64,000 nt of DNA from Maritalea myrionectae DSM 19524 (lineage in GTDB: Bacteria > Pseudomonadota > Alphaproteobacteria > Rhizobiales > Devosiaceae): positions 248,001-312,000 of the forward strand of contig NZ_AUHV01000002.1 in the NCBI RefSeq assembly GCF_000423365.1, in the 5' to 3' direction. The position numbers and the translations under genes were made by a program. The notes beneath the pieces were generated by a model that was not told the origin of the DNA, ran no database searches, and worked only from the letters and a program-made list of their open reading frames with translations. Each line of letters begins with the position of its first letter. Position 1 is the first letter of the stretch. Shown piece by piece: positions 9,049 through 17,241 of the stretch.

Positions 9049-10867
9049 GCGCATCCAGAAAATCGGCAAGCAAAAGTTTGCGCACCTTATTGATTTTGAT
9101 CGCCCGATCGAGTTCACATTGAACCAGCGCAAGCTCAGCGCCTTTTTCGGTGATACTCTTTATTCCGCTTTGGTGGCCAACAATATTACTGAGGTCAATG
9201 GTCCCTTCGGTGAAAGCTTATCTCTTAATAAATCCATGCCAATCTTTGCGCGCTATCAGGCCAGCTCGTCTAAGCAAGCAAAGATCTTGATTGCTGATTT
9301 GGTCTTGCATGACGGCGATGCATTGGAAATTGATGTGGCCCCTCTGGGGCTTTGGGCGCGCATTCTGCGGTTCTTTCGCGGCAAAAATCACCCACCCTTG
9401 GCCATCAATTGGAACCAAAACGAACATTTCGATTTGCAACATGCCAACAGCCTGACGCAAAAAACGGTTGTCGTTGGGGGTGGGATAAGCGGCATGAAAG
9501 CAGCGATTGAAGCCGCCCAAGCTAATCACGACGTTTTACTGCTCGAAAAAGATCAAATGTTGGGCGGGATCTGTGCATATTATGGCAAGGCGGCAGATGA
9601 GACAGATCCCGATGAGCTCTTAAGCACGCTCGTGGACCAGGTGGAGACACAAAGCCGCATTCGCGTTTTCACGGGCAGCAAGGCAATAGATATTCGGGAC
9701 AAAAGCCTGTTGGTCCAACACAGCTTGTTTCATGATGGCGGACAACGCACTGAACTAAGCTGGGTGAATTTCGATCACCTCGTCATCGCGACAGGCGGCG
9801 ATCATCATGGCTTTACACTGGATAATCATCTGCCCCATCGCGTTTTGGACAGCAAGGAAGCGTTTCACGATCTATGGGCTTATGGCTTGGTCAGGTTTGA
9901 GCAAAACCTAATCTACACCCTCGAAAATGGCGCATATCGCCTTGCCATGCACCTCAAAGAGGCAGGTCTAGATGTGGTCAAAGCATTTGATGGGCGGAAT
10001 AGTCCGAATTCTCGCCATATCGAGTTTGCGAAAGCGGTGGGCGTAAAGTTGGGATTTGCGGTACGCCTGCAATCGGCAGCGCCGTTAAGTGACAAGGTGC
10101 AGAGCCATTTCAATCCCACCCATTATGATGCGCAGCACCAACAATTTCAGATTGAGGCGCAGGCGTTGATGATTGGCTATCCGCCGCAGCCTGATAATAA
10201 TCTATGGGTGAAGGCTGGCGGCAGTTGTGCAATAGATTCAAGGTCAGATCGTATATTGCCCGATGCTGGGCCTGCACATATCGCAATTGTGGGCACTGCG
10301 GCGGGTTACAGCTCACAATATGATTGCCTCACAAGTGTAACCGAAGCCTTATCGCAGCTTGGGCTGCGTGGGCTTTCGCATGGTGCGGCACAAGTTCATA
10401 ATTCCCAAGTTTATGAAAGCCCTGCAGCCTACCGCCAAGCCCTGCCCCAGATCGCCAGTCGGCGCAACAGCATGTTTTATGACTACCCCGAGGCGACCAA
10501 TTACTTCTTACGCGCTTTGCCGTTAACAGACCAAACACTGCGGCAATATTTCGCCAATGGTTACTATGAGGATGTGCAGACGCTGCCTGAATTAAGCAGC
10601 CAAATTCCAGCTCATTTTAAAGATATGATTGCCAATGGGCAGCAGGCGGAAATCCGGCCCAAAAATGAAGAACGCTTGCGCGCAGGGCAAATGCTTTTTG
10701 TCGCTGGTCAAGAAAAAACGATCGGCGTGATCGGGGTGATCACTCAAATCGATGGTGACAAGATTTTGGCCTATTGCAACGGCGACATTGCTACCGAAGG
10801 ACTGAATATTTCGGTGGAGCGCAGAAACGGGCAAATGTCACCGGCGCACATAAATGCAATTGTTTAG
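9041..10867 (+). CDS. Sarcosine oxidase alpha-like flavoprotein, reduced
   Basis: This 608-residue protein resembles the alpha subunit of heterotetrameric sarcosine oxidase. An N-terminal 2Fe-2S-fold segment contains FGDTLYSALVANNI, but the usual SFKYHRPRG region and cysteine ligands are absent. A central FAD/NAD domain has an intact GGGISG motif (near residue 145). A short C-terminal stretch (IGVIGVITQIDGDKILAYCN) resembles the end of a GcvT domain. Normal alpha subunits are near 1000 residues, so most of the folate-binding domain is missing. The start is inside the preceding gene; an ATG 9 nt upstream is also possible. The substrate is unknown. Confidence 0.7.
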   Translation: MAKRIQKIGKQKFAHLIDFDRPIEFTLNQRKLSAFFGDTLYSALVANNITEVNGPFGESLSLNKSMPIFARYQASSSKQAKILIADLVLHDGDALEIDVAPLGLWARILRFFRGKNHPPLAINWNQNEHFDLQHANSLTQKTVVVGGGISGMKAAIEAAQANHDVLLLEKDQMLGGICAYYGKAADETDPDELLSTLVDQVETQSRIRVFTGSKAIDIRDKSLLVQHSLFHDGGQRTELSWVNFDHLVIATGGDHHGFTLDNHLPHRVLDSKEAFHDLWAYGLVRFEQNLIYTLENGAYRLAMHLKEAGLDVVKAFDGRNSPNSRHIEFAKAVGVKLGFAVRLQSAAPLSDKVQSHFNPTHYDAQHQQFQIEAQALMIGYPPQPDNNLWVKAGGSCAIDSRSDRILPDAGPAHIAIVGTAAGYSSQYDCLTSVTEALSQLGLRGLSHGAAQVHNSQVYESPAAYRQALPQIASRRNSMFYDYPEATNYFLRALPLTDQTLRQYFANGYYEDVQTLPELSSQIPAHFKDMIANGQQAEIRPKNEERLRAGQMLFVAGQEKTIGVIGVITQIDGDKILAYCNGDIATEGLNISVERRNGQMSPAHINAIV

Positions 10868-12159
10868 TCTTTTGTGTGGTTGAGCTTGCGTCGCTCGATA
10901 TTGTCTTTGTTTTTCGCCATGATTTGCGCGTACTCAGCCCCGAACCGGATCGCGCAGAGCTTGATGGCGATATCCACCTTTGCAATCGCAAGGGTATCAC
11001 CAAATGCCGCAGCTTTTTGATCCACCAATGCCCGCTCAAGCAACACTTCCAGAAGCTTGCCCAGCTCAGCCCAAGTTCTATCTACAACAGTGTTCACTGC
11101 GAGCGACTCTTTAGCATTTCGCGCTGCATCCAATAAATACACACTGTTGTAAGCCTGCAAGACCTTGTCTGTGGTGAACAATACATGTGCATTCTGTGTC
11201 GGCGTGCGCAAAACGTTCGTGACGTTGGGCACCACTTCCGAAAGGCGCTTTTCCAGTATTTTGGCTGCCCTGGCGGTTAAAACTTCAATGCAATGGTTCC
11301 ACTGGCTCGATTTGCCCAAATCCAGATAGGAATGAAGCACCCGCGCAATACGGTGGAAGCGATCAATTGCCAAGCACATCAAATCGATATCACAGAAGAG
11401 GCCAGCTTCTTTTTCAATGGTGTCGACCAATTGTTGAAGATTGACGACCATGGCATCGCCATAGGGACCATAACCAGATTTGCGCACAGTCTGTTCAGTT
11501 TCACCATAGCAATGATCGAGCACACCCAGCATAAATTTGCCTGGCCATGCTAGATTGTAGACGAATGCCGTGCACCACAGCTTCTGGGCCGGGCCTTTTG
11601 GAAGGTCGATTGCCTCAACAAGATCGGAATATTCTTCTTCCGTCTCATATTGCTGCGTATGTAACGCGAGTTGTTTGGCCGCCCGCAGCTGATCGAAGTA
11701 TTTTATCGCCGTCAGTATCAGCGGAAATGACTCATAAACCTCATAGCCGCCCAATTGGATCGTCATACGACGTTGCGTTTCGCCGTTCTCTTGCGCCGCT
11801 GCATATTGGCGCTCTAGCGGTTCAACAAGATTTTCAAATGCTGCGGCCACTAGACTGTTGATTTGCTTAGGATTCTCAATAGCTTGCGACTTGAGCTGCT
11901 CCACAAGACTGGGCGCACCTTCTCGCTCCAACCAAACCCAAAACTTCTCAAGATGTTTTTTTTCGATCGCGGTGGCGGTGATCATCGGGGATGATCGCAT
12001 CATCACTGGATCGAGCAAGTCAAAGACGGCGCCGAGCACACCATATTTGGCGACCCTATCATTAGATCTATTCTCGCCAAACGCGTTCAACGGGTCTAGC
12101 CCTGACCCAACGGGATCAAGGCCCTCTGTTGAAAACTGATACGACGAGGCAAGGGGCAT
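10864..12159 (-). CDS. Conserved-looking helical protein of unknown function
   Basis: I do not recognise this 431-residue protein. It has no signal peptide or membrane helix. It is rich in predicted alpha helix, with charged and leucine-rich stretches such as FENLVEPLERQY and ILEKRLSEVV. No catalytic motif or nucleotide-binding loop is visible. Its stop codon overlaps that of the convergent flavoprotein gene by 4 nt (10864-10867), so there is no room for a terminator between them. The open frame is long and keeps normal codon use, so it is very probably a real gene. A cytosolic scaffold or regulatory protein is a guess only. Confidence 0.7.
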   Translation of the reverse strand: MPLASSYQFSTEGLDPVGSGLDPLNAFGENRSNDRVAKYGVLGAVFDLLDPVMMRSSPMITATAIEKKHLEKFWVWLEREGAPSLVEQLKSQAIENPKQINSLVAAAFENLVEPLERQYAAAQENGETQRRMTIQLGGYEVYESFPLILTAIKYFDQLRAAKQLALHTQQYETEEEYSDLVEAIDLPKGPAQKLWCTAFVYNLAWPGKFMLGVLDHCYGETEQTVRKSGYGPYGDAMVVNLQQLVDTIEKEAGLFCDIDLMCLAIDRFHRIARVLHSYLDLGKSSQWNHCIEVLTARAAKILEKRLSEVVPNVTNVLRTPTQNAHVLFTTDKVLQAYNSVYLLDAARNAKESLAVNTVVDRTWAELGKLLEVLLERALVDQKAAAFGDTLAIAKVDIAIKLCAIRFGAEYAQIMAKNKDNIERRKLNHTKD

Positions 12160-12232
12160 ATAAACGCATCTTTACTAATAATACGCCTTAACTATAAGCG
12201 GCTTTAGTAAATAAACGCTTTCTGCCAGCTGC

Positions 12233-12721
12233 TTAGACGGTTTCCACTTTCCATTCGCCATTTGCCACACGGCAGGCAGTGCCTGTGGAAACGTAGCGTT
12301 TGCCAGTGATGATAACAGTGTGTGTAAATTCGCGGCAATCACGGCCATTGACTTTGACATAGGGGCCAACAGTCACTTCACCTTTGGCTTCGCTGTCGCC
12401 TTGCCAGGTACGGAACGCACCAACACGTCCGAACTGAAGCGCGTAATATTGTGCGCTGGCTGCTTCGCTGGTCTCTTTTTCGCTCAACAATGCCGCAGCT
12501 TCTGGCTTGATAAACGCCAGGATTTGGCCTGAACGAAATTCATCGCTGGGCGCAGAACTGACGGTTGGTGTTGTGGTCGTCGCGGCGGAGGCCGTCGCGG
12601 AATTATTGCTGGCATAGGTCGTGCGGCTCGTACCGATATCGAGGCGTGCGCAACCTGCAACCAACGCAGTCGCACCCAGTATCACCGCAAATTTTGCGAA
12701 ATCTCTTGCTTGCTTTTTCAT
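12233..12721 (-). CDS. Surface-antigen-type lipoprotein (RT0821/17 kDa-like)
   Basis: The 162-residue product has a lipoprotein signal ending in the lipobox LVAGC, a Ser/Thr/Ala-rich linker, and a C-terminal domain with DCREFTHTV and GTACRVANGEWKVE. Those motifs resemble the rickettsial 17 kDa surface antigen and RT0821/Lpp0805 families. It is expected at the outer membrane, probably in envelope maintenance. The start at 12721 follows AAAGGTGAGGGC and fits the lipoprotein signal; an ATG 24 codons upstream would spoil it. It lies 41 nt after the histidine kinase gene on the same strand. Confidence 0.82.
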   Translation of the reverse strand: MKKQARDFAKFAVILGATALVAGCARLDIGTSRTTYASNNSATASAATTTTPTVSSAPSDEFRSGQILAFIKPEAAALLSEKETSEAASAQYYALQFGRVGAFRTWQGDSEAKGEVTVGPYVKVNGRDCREFTHTVIITGKRYVSTGTACRVANGEWKVETV

Positions 12722-12762
12722 GCCCTCACCTTTGTCATGCAATTGCGGCCAAATTCGGCGCT

Positions 12763-14106
12763 TTACCCTAATCTGCAGGGTAGCGTCAAACAAACAGCCA
12801 ATCCCGAATCTTTTGGACAGTCAAATTTGACTTGCCCTCCACTTAATTGAACAAGTTCTTTAACAATATCAAGACCAAGCCCACTTCCTTGTGTGCTTTC
12901 GTCCAAACGATGTCCCCGTTCGGCTATAGTCTTTAGCTTTTGATGGGGGACGCCATCGCCATCGTCCTCAATGGTTATTTCAACGCGTTCACCCGTGAAC
13001 TGACAAGAAATTCTTACTTCCGTACTGGCCCACTTGCCTGCATTGTCCAAAATATTGCCAAGCACTTCGTCAAGGTCGCCCGCGTCCATGCGCACACTCA
13101 GCGGACGTTCGGTTTGTGTGCCGCTCCAATGATATGCGATTGGGTGATGGATTTTGCGCATCGCCGCCAATAATAGGTCTATGGCCGGGTTTAACGGCGT
13201 ATGTTGCGTTTGAAGCTGGGAGCGAGCTGCCATCTGCGCGCGCTGCAAATAGCGCTGCACAATGTCTTCCATGCGGGAGAGTTGCGTGCGAACCATGCTA
13301 CTTTCAATTTGCTGTTTTGCCCGCGCTTCATTGCGCAACACGGCTAGTGGTGTTTTCAGACCGTGGGCCAAATTACCAACATGGTTTTGCGCTTGACGCA
13401 CAATCTCCTTGTTGGTCGACAACAGCGCGTTCAACTCGTTTTTGACCGGCGCAACTTCATGCGGATAAATGCCTTCAATTTGCTCGGCCTCGGCATTTTT
13501 GACACGGCCGATTTCCTCGCGCAGTTCTTTCATCGGCCCGAGAGACAAACGGGCGATAAAGGCTGCAAGTAAAGCGAGCACAATACCTACCGCGCTCAAC
13601 GCTAAAATCGTCTGATTGCGAAACAGCGCTACATCGCTGTTTAACTCATCCCAGTTGGCGGTAACGAGCACACGGTAATTGCCATTTTGGGTAAAAAGCT
13701 TACGTTCCGACACGCGCTGCAAGATGCCGTCTGCATCGCGCACGTCAGCGCGTCGACGATTTTGTTCATCAAATGGCGCTTCCAGGTCAGGCACATCCAC
13801 ACCAAATGTGGATTGTGAGGTGGCCAGCGGTTGGCCTTCAATGTTGGTGATTTGCCAATACCAGCCGCTGCCCAATTCCTGATAGCGAGGGTCAATATCT
13901 TGAAACGCCCAGTCCTCTGGGTCATCCTCGTCTAAAATCGAGCCTATAAGCTGGTCAGACTGACTTTCGATCACATTATCAATATTGCGCTCCAGCGCAC
14001 GGGCATAGACCATTGAGAGCGCCCACGCCGTCGCGCCCAAGCCGATCACCAAGCAGATAGCGGTCGCCACAAAGATACGTGTAAAGATTGAAACGCTTTT
14101 CGTCAT
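12763..14106 (-). CDS. PhoQ-like sensor histidine kinase
   Basis: This 447-residue inner-membrane kinase has two membrane helices (about residues 10-32 and 168-188) around a periplasmic sensor of roughly 130 residues that is rich in acidic side chains. A linker leads to a dimerisation helix with phospho-acceptor His248 (LAHGLKTPLAVL). The ATP-binding domain has an N box (GNILDNAGKWA) and G boxes (EDDGDG, GSGLGLDIV). The acidic sensor and the order PepSY-regulator-kinase resemble PhoPQ-type systems that sense cations or envelope stress. The gene overlaps the regulator stop by 4 nt (ATGA). Confidence 0.92.
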   Translation of the reverse strand: MTKSVSIFTRIFVATAICLVIGLGATAWALSMVYARALERNIDNVIESQSDQLIGSILDEDDPEDWAFQDIDPRYQELGSGWYWQITNIEGQPLATSQSTFGVDVPDLEAPFDEQNRRRADVRDADGILQRVSERKLFTQNGNYRVLVTANWDELNSDVALFRNQTILALSAVGIVLALLAAFIARLSLGPMKELREEIGRVKNAEAEQIEGIYPHEVAPVKNELNALLSTNKEIVRQAQNHVGNLAHGLKTPLAVLRNEARAKQQIESSMVRTQLSRMEDIVQRYLQRAQMAARSQLQTQHTPLNPAIDLLLAAMRKIHHPIAYHWSGTQTERPLSVRMDAGDLDEVLGNILDNAGKWASTEVRISCQFTGERVEITIEDDGDGVPHQKLKTIAERGHRLDESTQGSGLGLDIVKELVQLSGGQVKFDCPKDSGLAVCLTLPCRLG

Positions 14107-14762
14107 TCAGCCGACAGTTTGTAACCAAGGCCACGTACAGTTTCGATCAAGCCATCGGGCAGCTTTTTGCGCAACCGTCCGACAAACACTTCAATCGTGT
14201 TCGAATCCCGATCAAAGTCTTGATCATAAAGGTGTTCGGTAAGTTCGGTGCGCGAAATCACCTTGCCATTGTGATGCATCAAATAGGACAAAAGCCGATA
14301 TTCATGCGATGTGAGCTTTATCGAGGCGCCATCAAGTGTGACCTTGTTGGCGCCAATATCTAGGCGCAAGGGTCCAATTTCGATGGCGTTTGAGGCATGT
14401 CCGGCTGCGCGGCGCACCAATGCACGCAAGCGCGCCAACACTTCTTCCATGTGGAACGGTTTGGCCACATAGTCGTCAGCCCCGGCATCAATGCCCTGCA
14501 CTTTATCACTCCAACGATCACGCGCTGTGAGCAACAATACGGGCATATCTCGCCCTTCCCGGCGCCATTCCTCTAGAATTGAGATCCCATCCTTGACCGG
14601 CAAACCAATATCGAGCACCACAGCATCATAGGGTTCAGTGTCGCCAAGAAAATGGCCCTCTTCCCCATCGAATGCTTTATCGACGACATAGCCGGCTTCC
14701 TCGAACGCGGCACAAAGCTGTTGGTTTAGATCTGGGTCATCCTCGACCACCAATATGCGCAT
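14103..14762 (-). CDS. OmpR/PhoP-family response regulator
   Basis: The 219-residue protein has an N-terminal receiver domain with the acidic pair at residues 8-9, phospho-acceptor Asp51 (VVLDIGLP) and Lys in VAKPF. A C-terminal winged-helix DNA-binding domain follows (SRTELTEHLYDQDFDRDSN, then VRGLGYKL). It should be phosphorylated by the kinase encoded directly downstream and act as a transcription factor. Targets are not visible. A likely one is the operon itself together with the PepSY and lipoprotein genes around it. Confidence 0.94.
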   Translation of the reverse strand: MRILVVEDDPDLNQQLCAAFEEAGYVVDKAFDGEEGHFLGDTEPYDAVVLDIGLPVKDGISILEEWRREGRDMPVLLLTARDRWSDKVQGIDAGADDYVAKPFHMEEVLARLRALVRRAAGHASNAIEIGPLRLDIGANKVTLDGASIKLTSHEYRLLSYLMHHNGKVISRTELTEHLYDQDFDRDSNTIEVFVGRLRKKLPDGLIETVRGLGYKLSAE

Positions 14763-14777
14763 AATACTGACCCCAAA

Positions 14778-15098
14778 TTATTGAATGACCCTGCCACTGA
14801 CCGCATCTACGTTTAGGCGGCGCTCAACACCATTGTCATTCACAATCATTAGTGCATAAACAGGACCTGCTGGCCGCACACACAATTCTGCGCGCAGAAC
14901 CCTGTCACCCCGCTTCAGCTTAATCTGTTTTTTGATTTGTACAAATGACTGAATTTCACCATTTTGCACCGCGCGGTTGATCACCATGCGGTCCACCGTG
15001 CAGCCAGCGTTTTGGGCCTGCGCCGTGGGGATCGAAATCAGCGCAACTGCCATCAAAATGGCAGTCGCAATTCGGTTGAAGAGTCTTTTTTGTGTCAT
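14778..15098 (-). CDS. Exported PepSY-type small protein
   Basis: The 106-residue protein has a signal peptide ending near AQAQ and a single PepSY-like domain whose C-terminus (YALMIVNDNGVERRLNVDAVSGRVIQ) matches the family's closing strand. One cysteine is in the N-terminal part of the mature protein and another at residue 73. PepSY domains are thought to inhibit proteases or bind cations. A PepSY gene just ahead of a PhoPQ-like pair is common in alphaproteobacteria, and here it precedes the regulator by 15 nt, so it is probably the operon's first gene. Confidence 0.8.
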   Translation of the reverse strand: MTQKRLFNRIATAILMAVALISIPTAQAQNAGCTVDRMVINRAVQNGEIQSFVQIKKQIKLKRGDRVLRAELCVRPAGPVYALMIVNDNGVERRLNVDAVSGRVIQ

Positions 15099-15140
15099 GG
15101 CATCATTGTTAGCAGCATGAAGCTGAATACAAAATGAACG

Positions 15141-15323
15141 TCAGTTGAACACGCTTTCTTTGAGCCCTTTGCGCAAAAAGATGATCGCAAACGCCTCCAT
15201 GATCAATTGGCCAACATTGGCCTGATCAAAATTTGGCACCTCCACGCCTGCCAGTTGCGCCACGCCAACAAGCAACATCAATGCGGCGGTGATATAGGTT
15301 TTATATCCTTGCAGATAGACCAT
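15141..15323 (-). CDS. Putative internal-start holin-like peptide
   Basis: Codon 188 of the lysozyme frame is an ATG at 15323 preceded by a near-ideal ribosome site (AGAGGAATAAA). Translation from here would give a free 60-residue protein with a hydrophobic helix (ITAALMLLVGVAQLAGV), a second hydrophobic stretch and a basic tail. This matches the size and layout of stand-alone small proteins next to phage lysozymes. Synthesis of both the fusion and the free form is an inference; only the start signals and the open frame are seen. Confidence 0.55.
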   Translation of the reverse strand: MVYLQGYKTYITAALMLLVGVAQLAGVEVPNFDQANVGQLIMEAFAIIFLRKGLKESVFN

Positions 15324-15884
15324 TTTATTCCTCTTAGTTTTCGATGAATTGGATTGTGCGATCTTGAGCGCTTGTTGCCGCGTGCTTGCCACACGGCGTC
15401 GCCATCCCCGCCCAAACGTCGAGTAGTGACGCAGCCGCCGCAAAAATTGTAGACGCTGACTGGAAAGCTGCTCGATCAGGTACCCCTCTGACCGAAGGTT
15501 CAACGCTGCCTTAATCGCGGCGTGCGTTACCGGGCCCATGCGCCCATCCTTCGGCACGCGCACCAAGGCTTGAAGGGTCTTGATCGCGCGTGCGGGTCCT
15601 GAATTCACGGCAAAGTCAAACAAGCAGAAGGCTAAACCAGACGGCAGGTTTGCCCCGTGAATTGGGCGCCAATAATATTGATGGTAGATCTTTGTGGCCT
15701 CGCTTTTACGCATGTGGCGCACTTCCGACTTCGGCAACTTGTTGGCGGGTTGGATATTGCGGTGTCTGGCTAAAGTTGTTCGCGTAATCCCATATTTGGT
15801 TGCACCGCCGGGATCGTTTGGGTGATCCACATAGCCACCTTCCTGCGCAAAGACATGCGCGAGGGCCGTTTGGAAACTGTTCAT
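15141..15884 (-). CDS. GH108 lysozyme fused to a holin-like membrane segment
   Basis: This 247-residue protein starts at 15884. Residues 1 to about 85 form a GH108 (DUF847) muramidase with the catalytic glutamate in QEGGYVDHPNDPGG and the motif KYGITR. Residues about 90-165 form a predicted peptidoglycan-binding domain (FDFAVNSGPARAIKTLQ, then DGRMGPVTHAAI). The last 60 residues form a separate hydrophobic unit resembling small phage holin-type proteins (GYKTYITAALMLLVGVAQL). That unit is in frame and has its own start and ribosome site. The gene closes the GTA cluster and is the obvious candidate for cell lysis and particle release. Confidence 0.85.
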   Translation of the reverse strand: MNSFQTALAHVFAQEGGYVDHPNDPGGATKYGITRTTLARHRNIQPANKLPKSEVRHMRKSEATKIYHQYYWRPIHGANLPSGLAFCLFDFAVNSGPARAIKTLQALVRVPKDGRMGPVTHAAIKAALNLRSEGYLIEQLSSQRLQFLRRLRHYSTFGRGWRRRVASTRQQALKIAQSNSSKTKRNKMVYLQGYKTYITAALMLLVGVAQLAGVEVPNFDQANVGQLIMEAFAIIFLRKGLKESVFN

Positions 15885-15894
15885 GGGCTGACCT

Positions 15895-17241
15895 TTATGA
15901 AACGGAAAAAATACTCGGAACCAAGCCCTCAAGCGGGTCAATCTTGATCCGATCATTGAACACCGAAGGCAAAGCGAACAGCAGCTCATCGCCACTGTTG
16001 GCGTAGAAGGGCAGCAAATCGACAAACTGATGCTTGGCCGCGCGCGATGCCGCGGCATATTGGGCACCAACATGCACCCACCCGTCGCTTGCGGTGAGCA
16101 GTTGATAACCGGACACGGCCACCCCATCGACCTGCACGTCGCATTCGCTTGCAGAGAGCAGCCAGGTGCCTGTTTTCGCTTTTACATAGATGGATGCCGA
16201 CTGCCGTGTGCCAAACAATCCGTCAAAGGCAAGCTGTCGATATTTTGAGACGCCGCTTTGTGTGTTTTCATAATAGCCGCTTGATGCCGCAGTGCATTTG
16301 GCGACCCAGAATTCCGGGTGGTAGCGGGCAGCCCAGCTTTCGCGCAGCAAATCCGCCAAAGCCTGTACCTCAGTATCCAGCGCCGTCCCTGCACCGCCAT
16401 AGGTGCTGCTGTCATAATGAAACTTTGCATGGCTGCTGAAACTCGAGCCATTCTCATTTTTCAGATAGCTCGGCGCAACAAATGCCGTCACTGTGCCTGT
16501 TTTTTCGGCGGCGAAGCGGCCACTGTCGGGTAAAATCGAGGCTTTTTGCGTCACCCCTTGCACTTCGCCGGCGACACCGTTGGGCAATTCAAGCTGCCCG
16601 GTTTGCGCGTTACCTTTAAACAATGTAGCCCAAGCGCTGCCATCGGGTGAGAGCCGCAGTGTGAGATCATCATCATTCAACAGGCCCATTTCCATGCGGT
16701 TCGACCAGTTGGATTGCAGGGCCAATATCGCCGCATTTCCCAAAGCGGCCTTATTCAAGGTGACCCGCGTGTCGCCCGAACCGCCATCGGCTGGATATTC
16801 TGCCGAAAACAGACTGGAAGGCGTTTTGGCCAGGAGTTTATTATAACTGTCTGCGGTGGCGCCAAGCCCTAGAAGGTTCAAGTTGTTCAGCTCGTCAAAG
16901 CGGGTCAAAAATGATGTCCAGGCCCCTGCTTCAAAAAGATAGAGCGATTGATCGTTCATATTCCACGCCAACCATCCGTCTTGCGGCACGGCGTAGCGCC
17001 ACCCGGCGTCAGTGTAAAACGCCACTTCACCGCCATGGTCGCCCCACTCGCCGTTTGGCACATCGGCCAACGCATAGGCTTTGCCGACAGTGGCAGGGTC
17101 CGGCGGCGTGGTCGCGTCTAATTGCTCCAGTTGAATTTGACACAATAAATCGAGCGCATTCAGCGCTTCGTTATGGGTCACATGTTTCAGGGCCTGGTCC
17201 GGCTGAATCAGCGGCAGCCCCAATTTTGCAGTATTAGTCAC
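15895..17241 (-). CDS. DUF2793 protein, GTA tail-fibre-like
   Basis: The product has 448 residues from the preferred GTG at 17241, which follows AAAGGA and overlaps the gp15 stop by 8 nt. An ATG at 17262 is the alternative. The first 100 residues carry the DUF2793 pattern (LGLPLIQPDQALKHVTHNEALNALD, given here in part as LGLPLIQPDQ and HVTHNEAL). That domain is found in phage and GTA tail-associated proteins. The rest is beta-rich with Gly/Ser/Thr-rich repeats and no enzyme motif, which fits a fibre or receptor-binding role. RcGTA encodes its fibre genes away from the main cluster, whereas this gene is contiguous. Confidence 0.75.
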   Translation of the reverse strand: MTNTAKLGLPLIQPDQALKHVTHNEALNALDLLCQIQLEQLDATTPPDPATVGKAYALADVPNGEWGDHGGEVAFYTDAGWRYAVPQDGWLAWNMNDQSLYLFEAGAWTSFLTRFDELNNLNLLGLGATADSYNKLLAKTPSSLFSAEYPADGGSGDTRVTLNKAALGNAAILALQSNWSNRMEMGLLNDDDLTLRLSPDGSAWATLFKGNAQTGQLELPNGVAGEVQGVTQKASILPDSGRFAAEKTGTVTAFVAPSYLKNENGSSFSSHAKFHYDSSTYGGAGTALDTEVQALADLLRESWAARYHPEFWVAKCTAASSGYYENTQSGVSKYRQLAFDGLFGTRQSASIYVKAKTGTWLLSASECDVQVDGVAVSGYQLLTASDGWVHVGAQYAAASRAAKHQFVDLLPFYANSGDELLFALPSVFNDRIKIDPLEGLVPSIFSVS

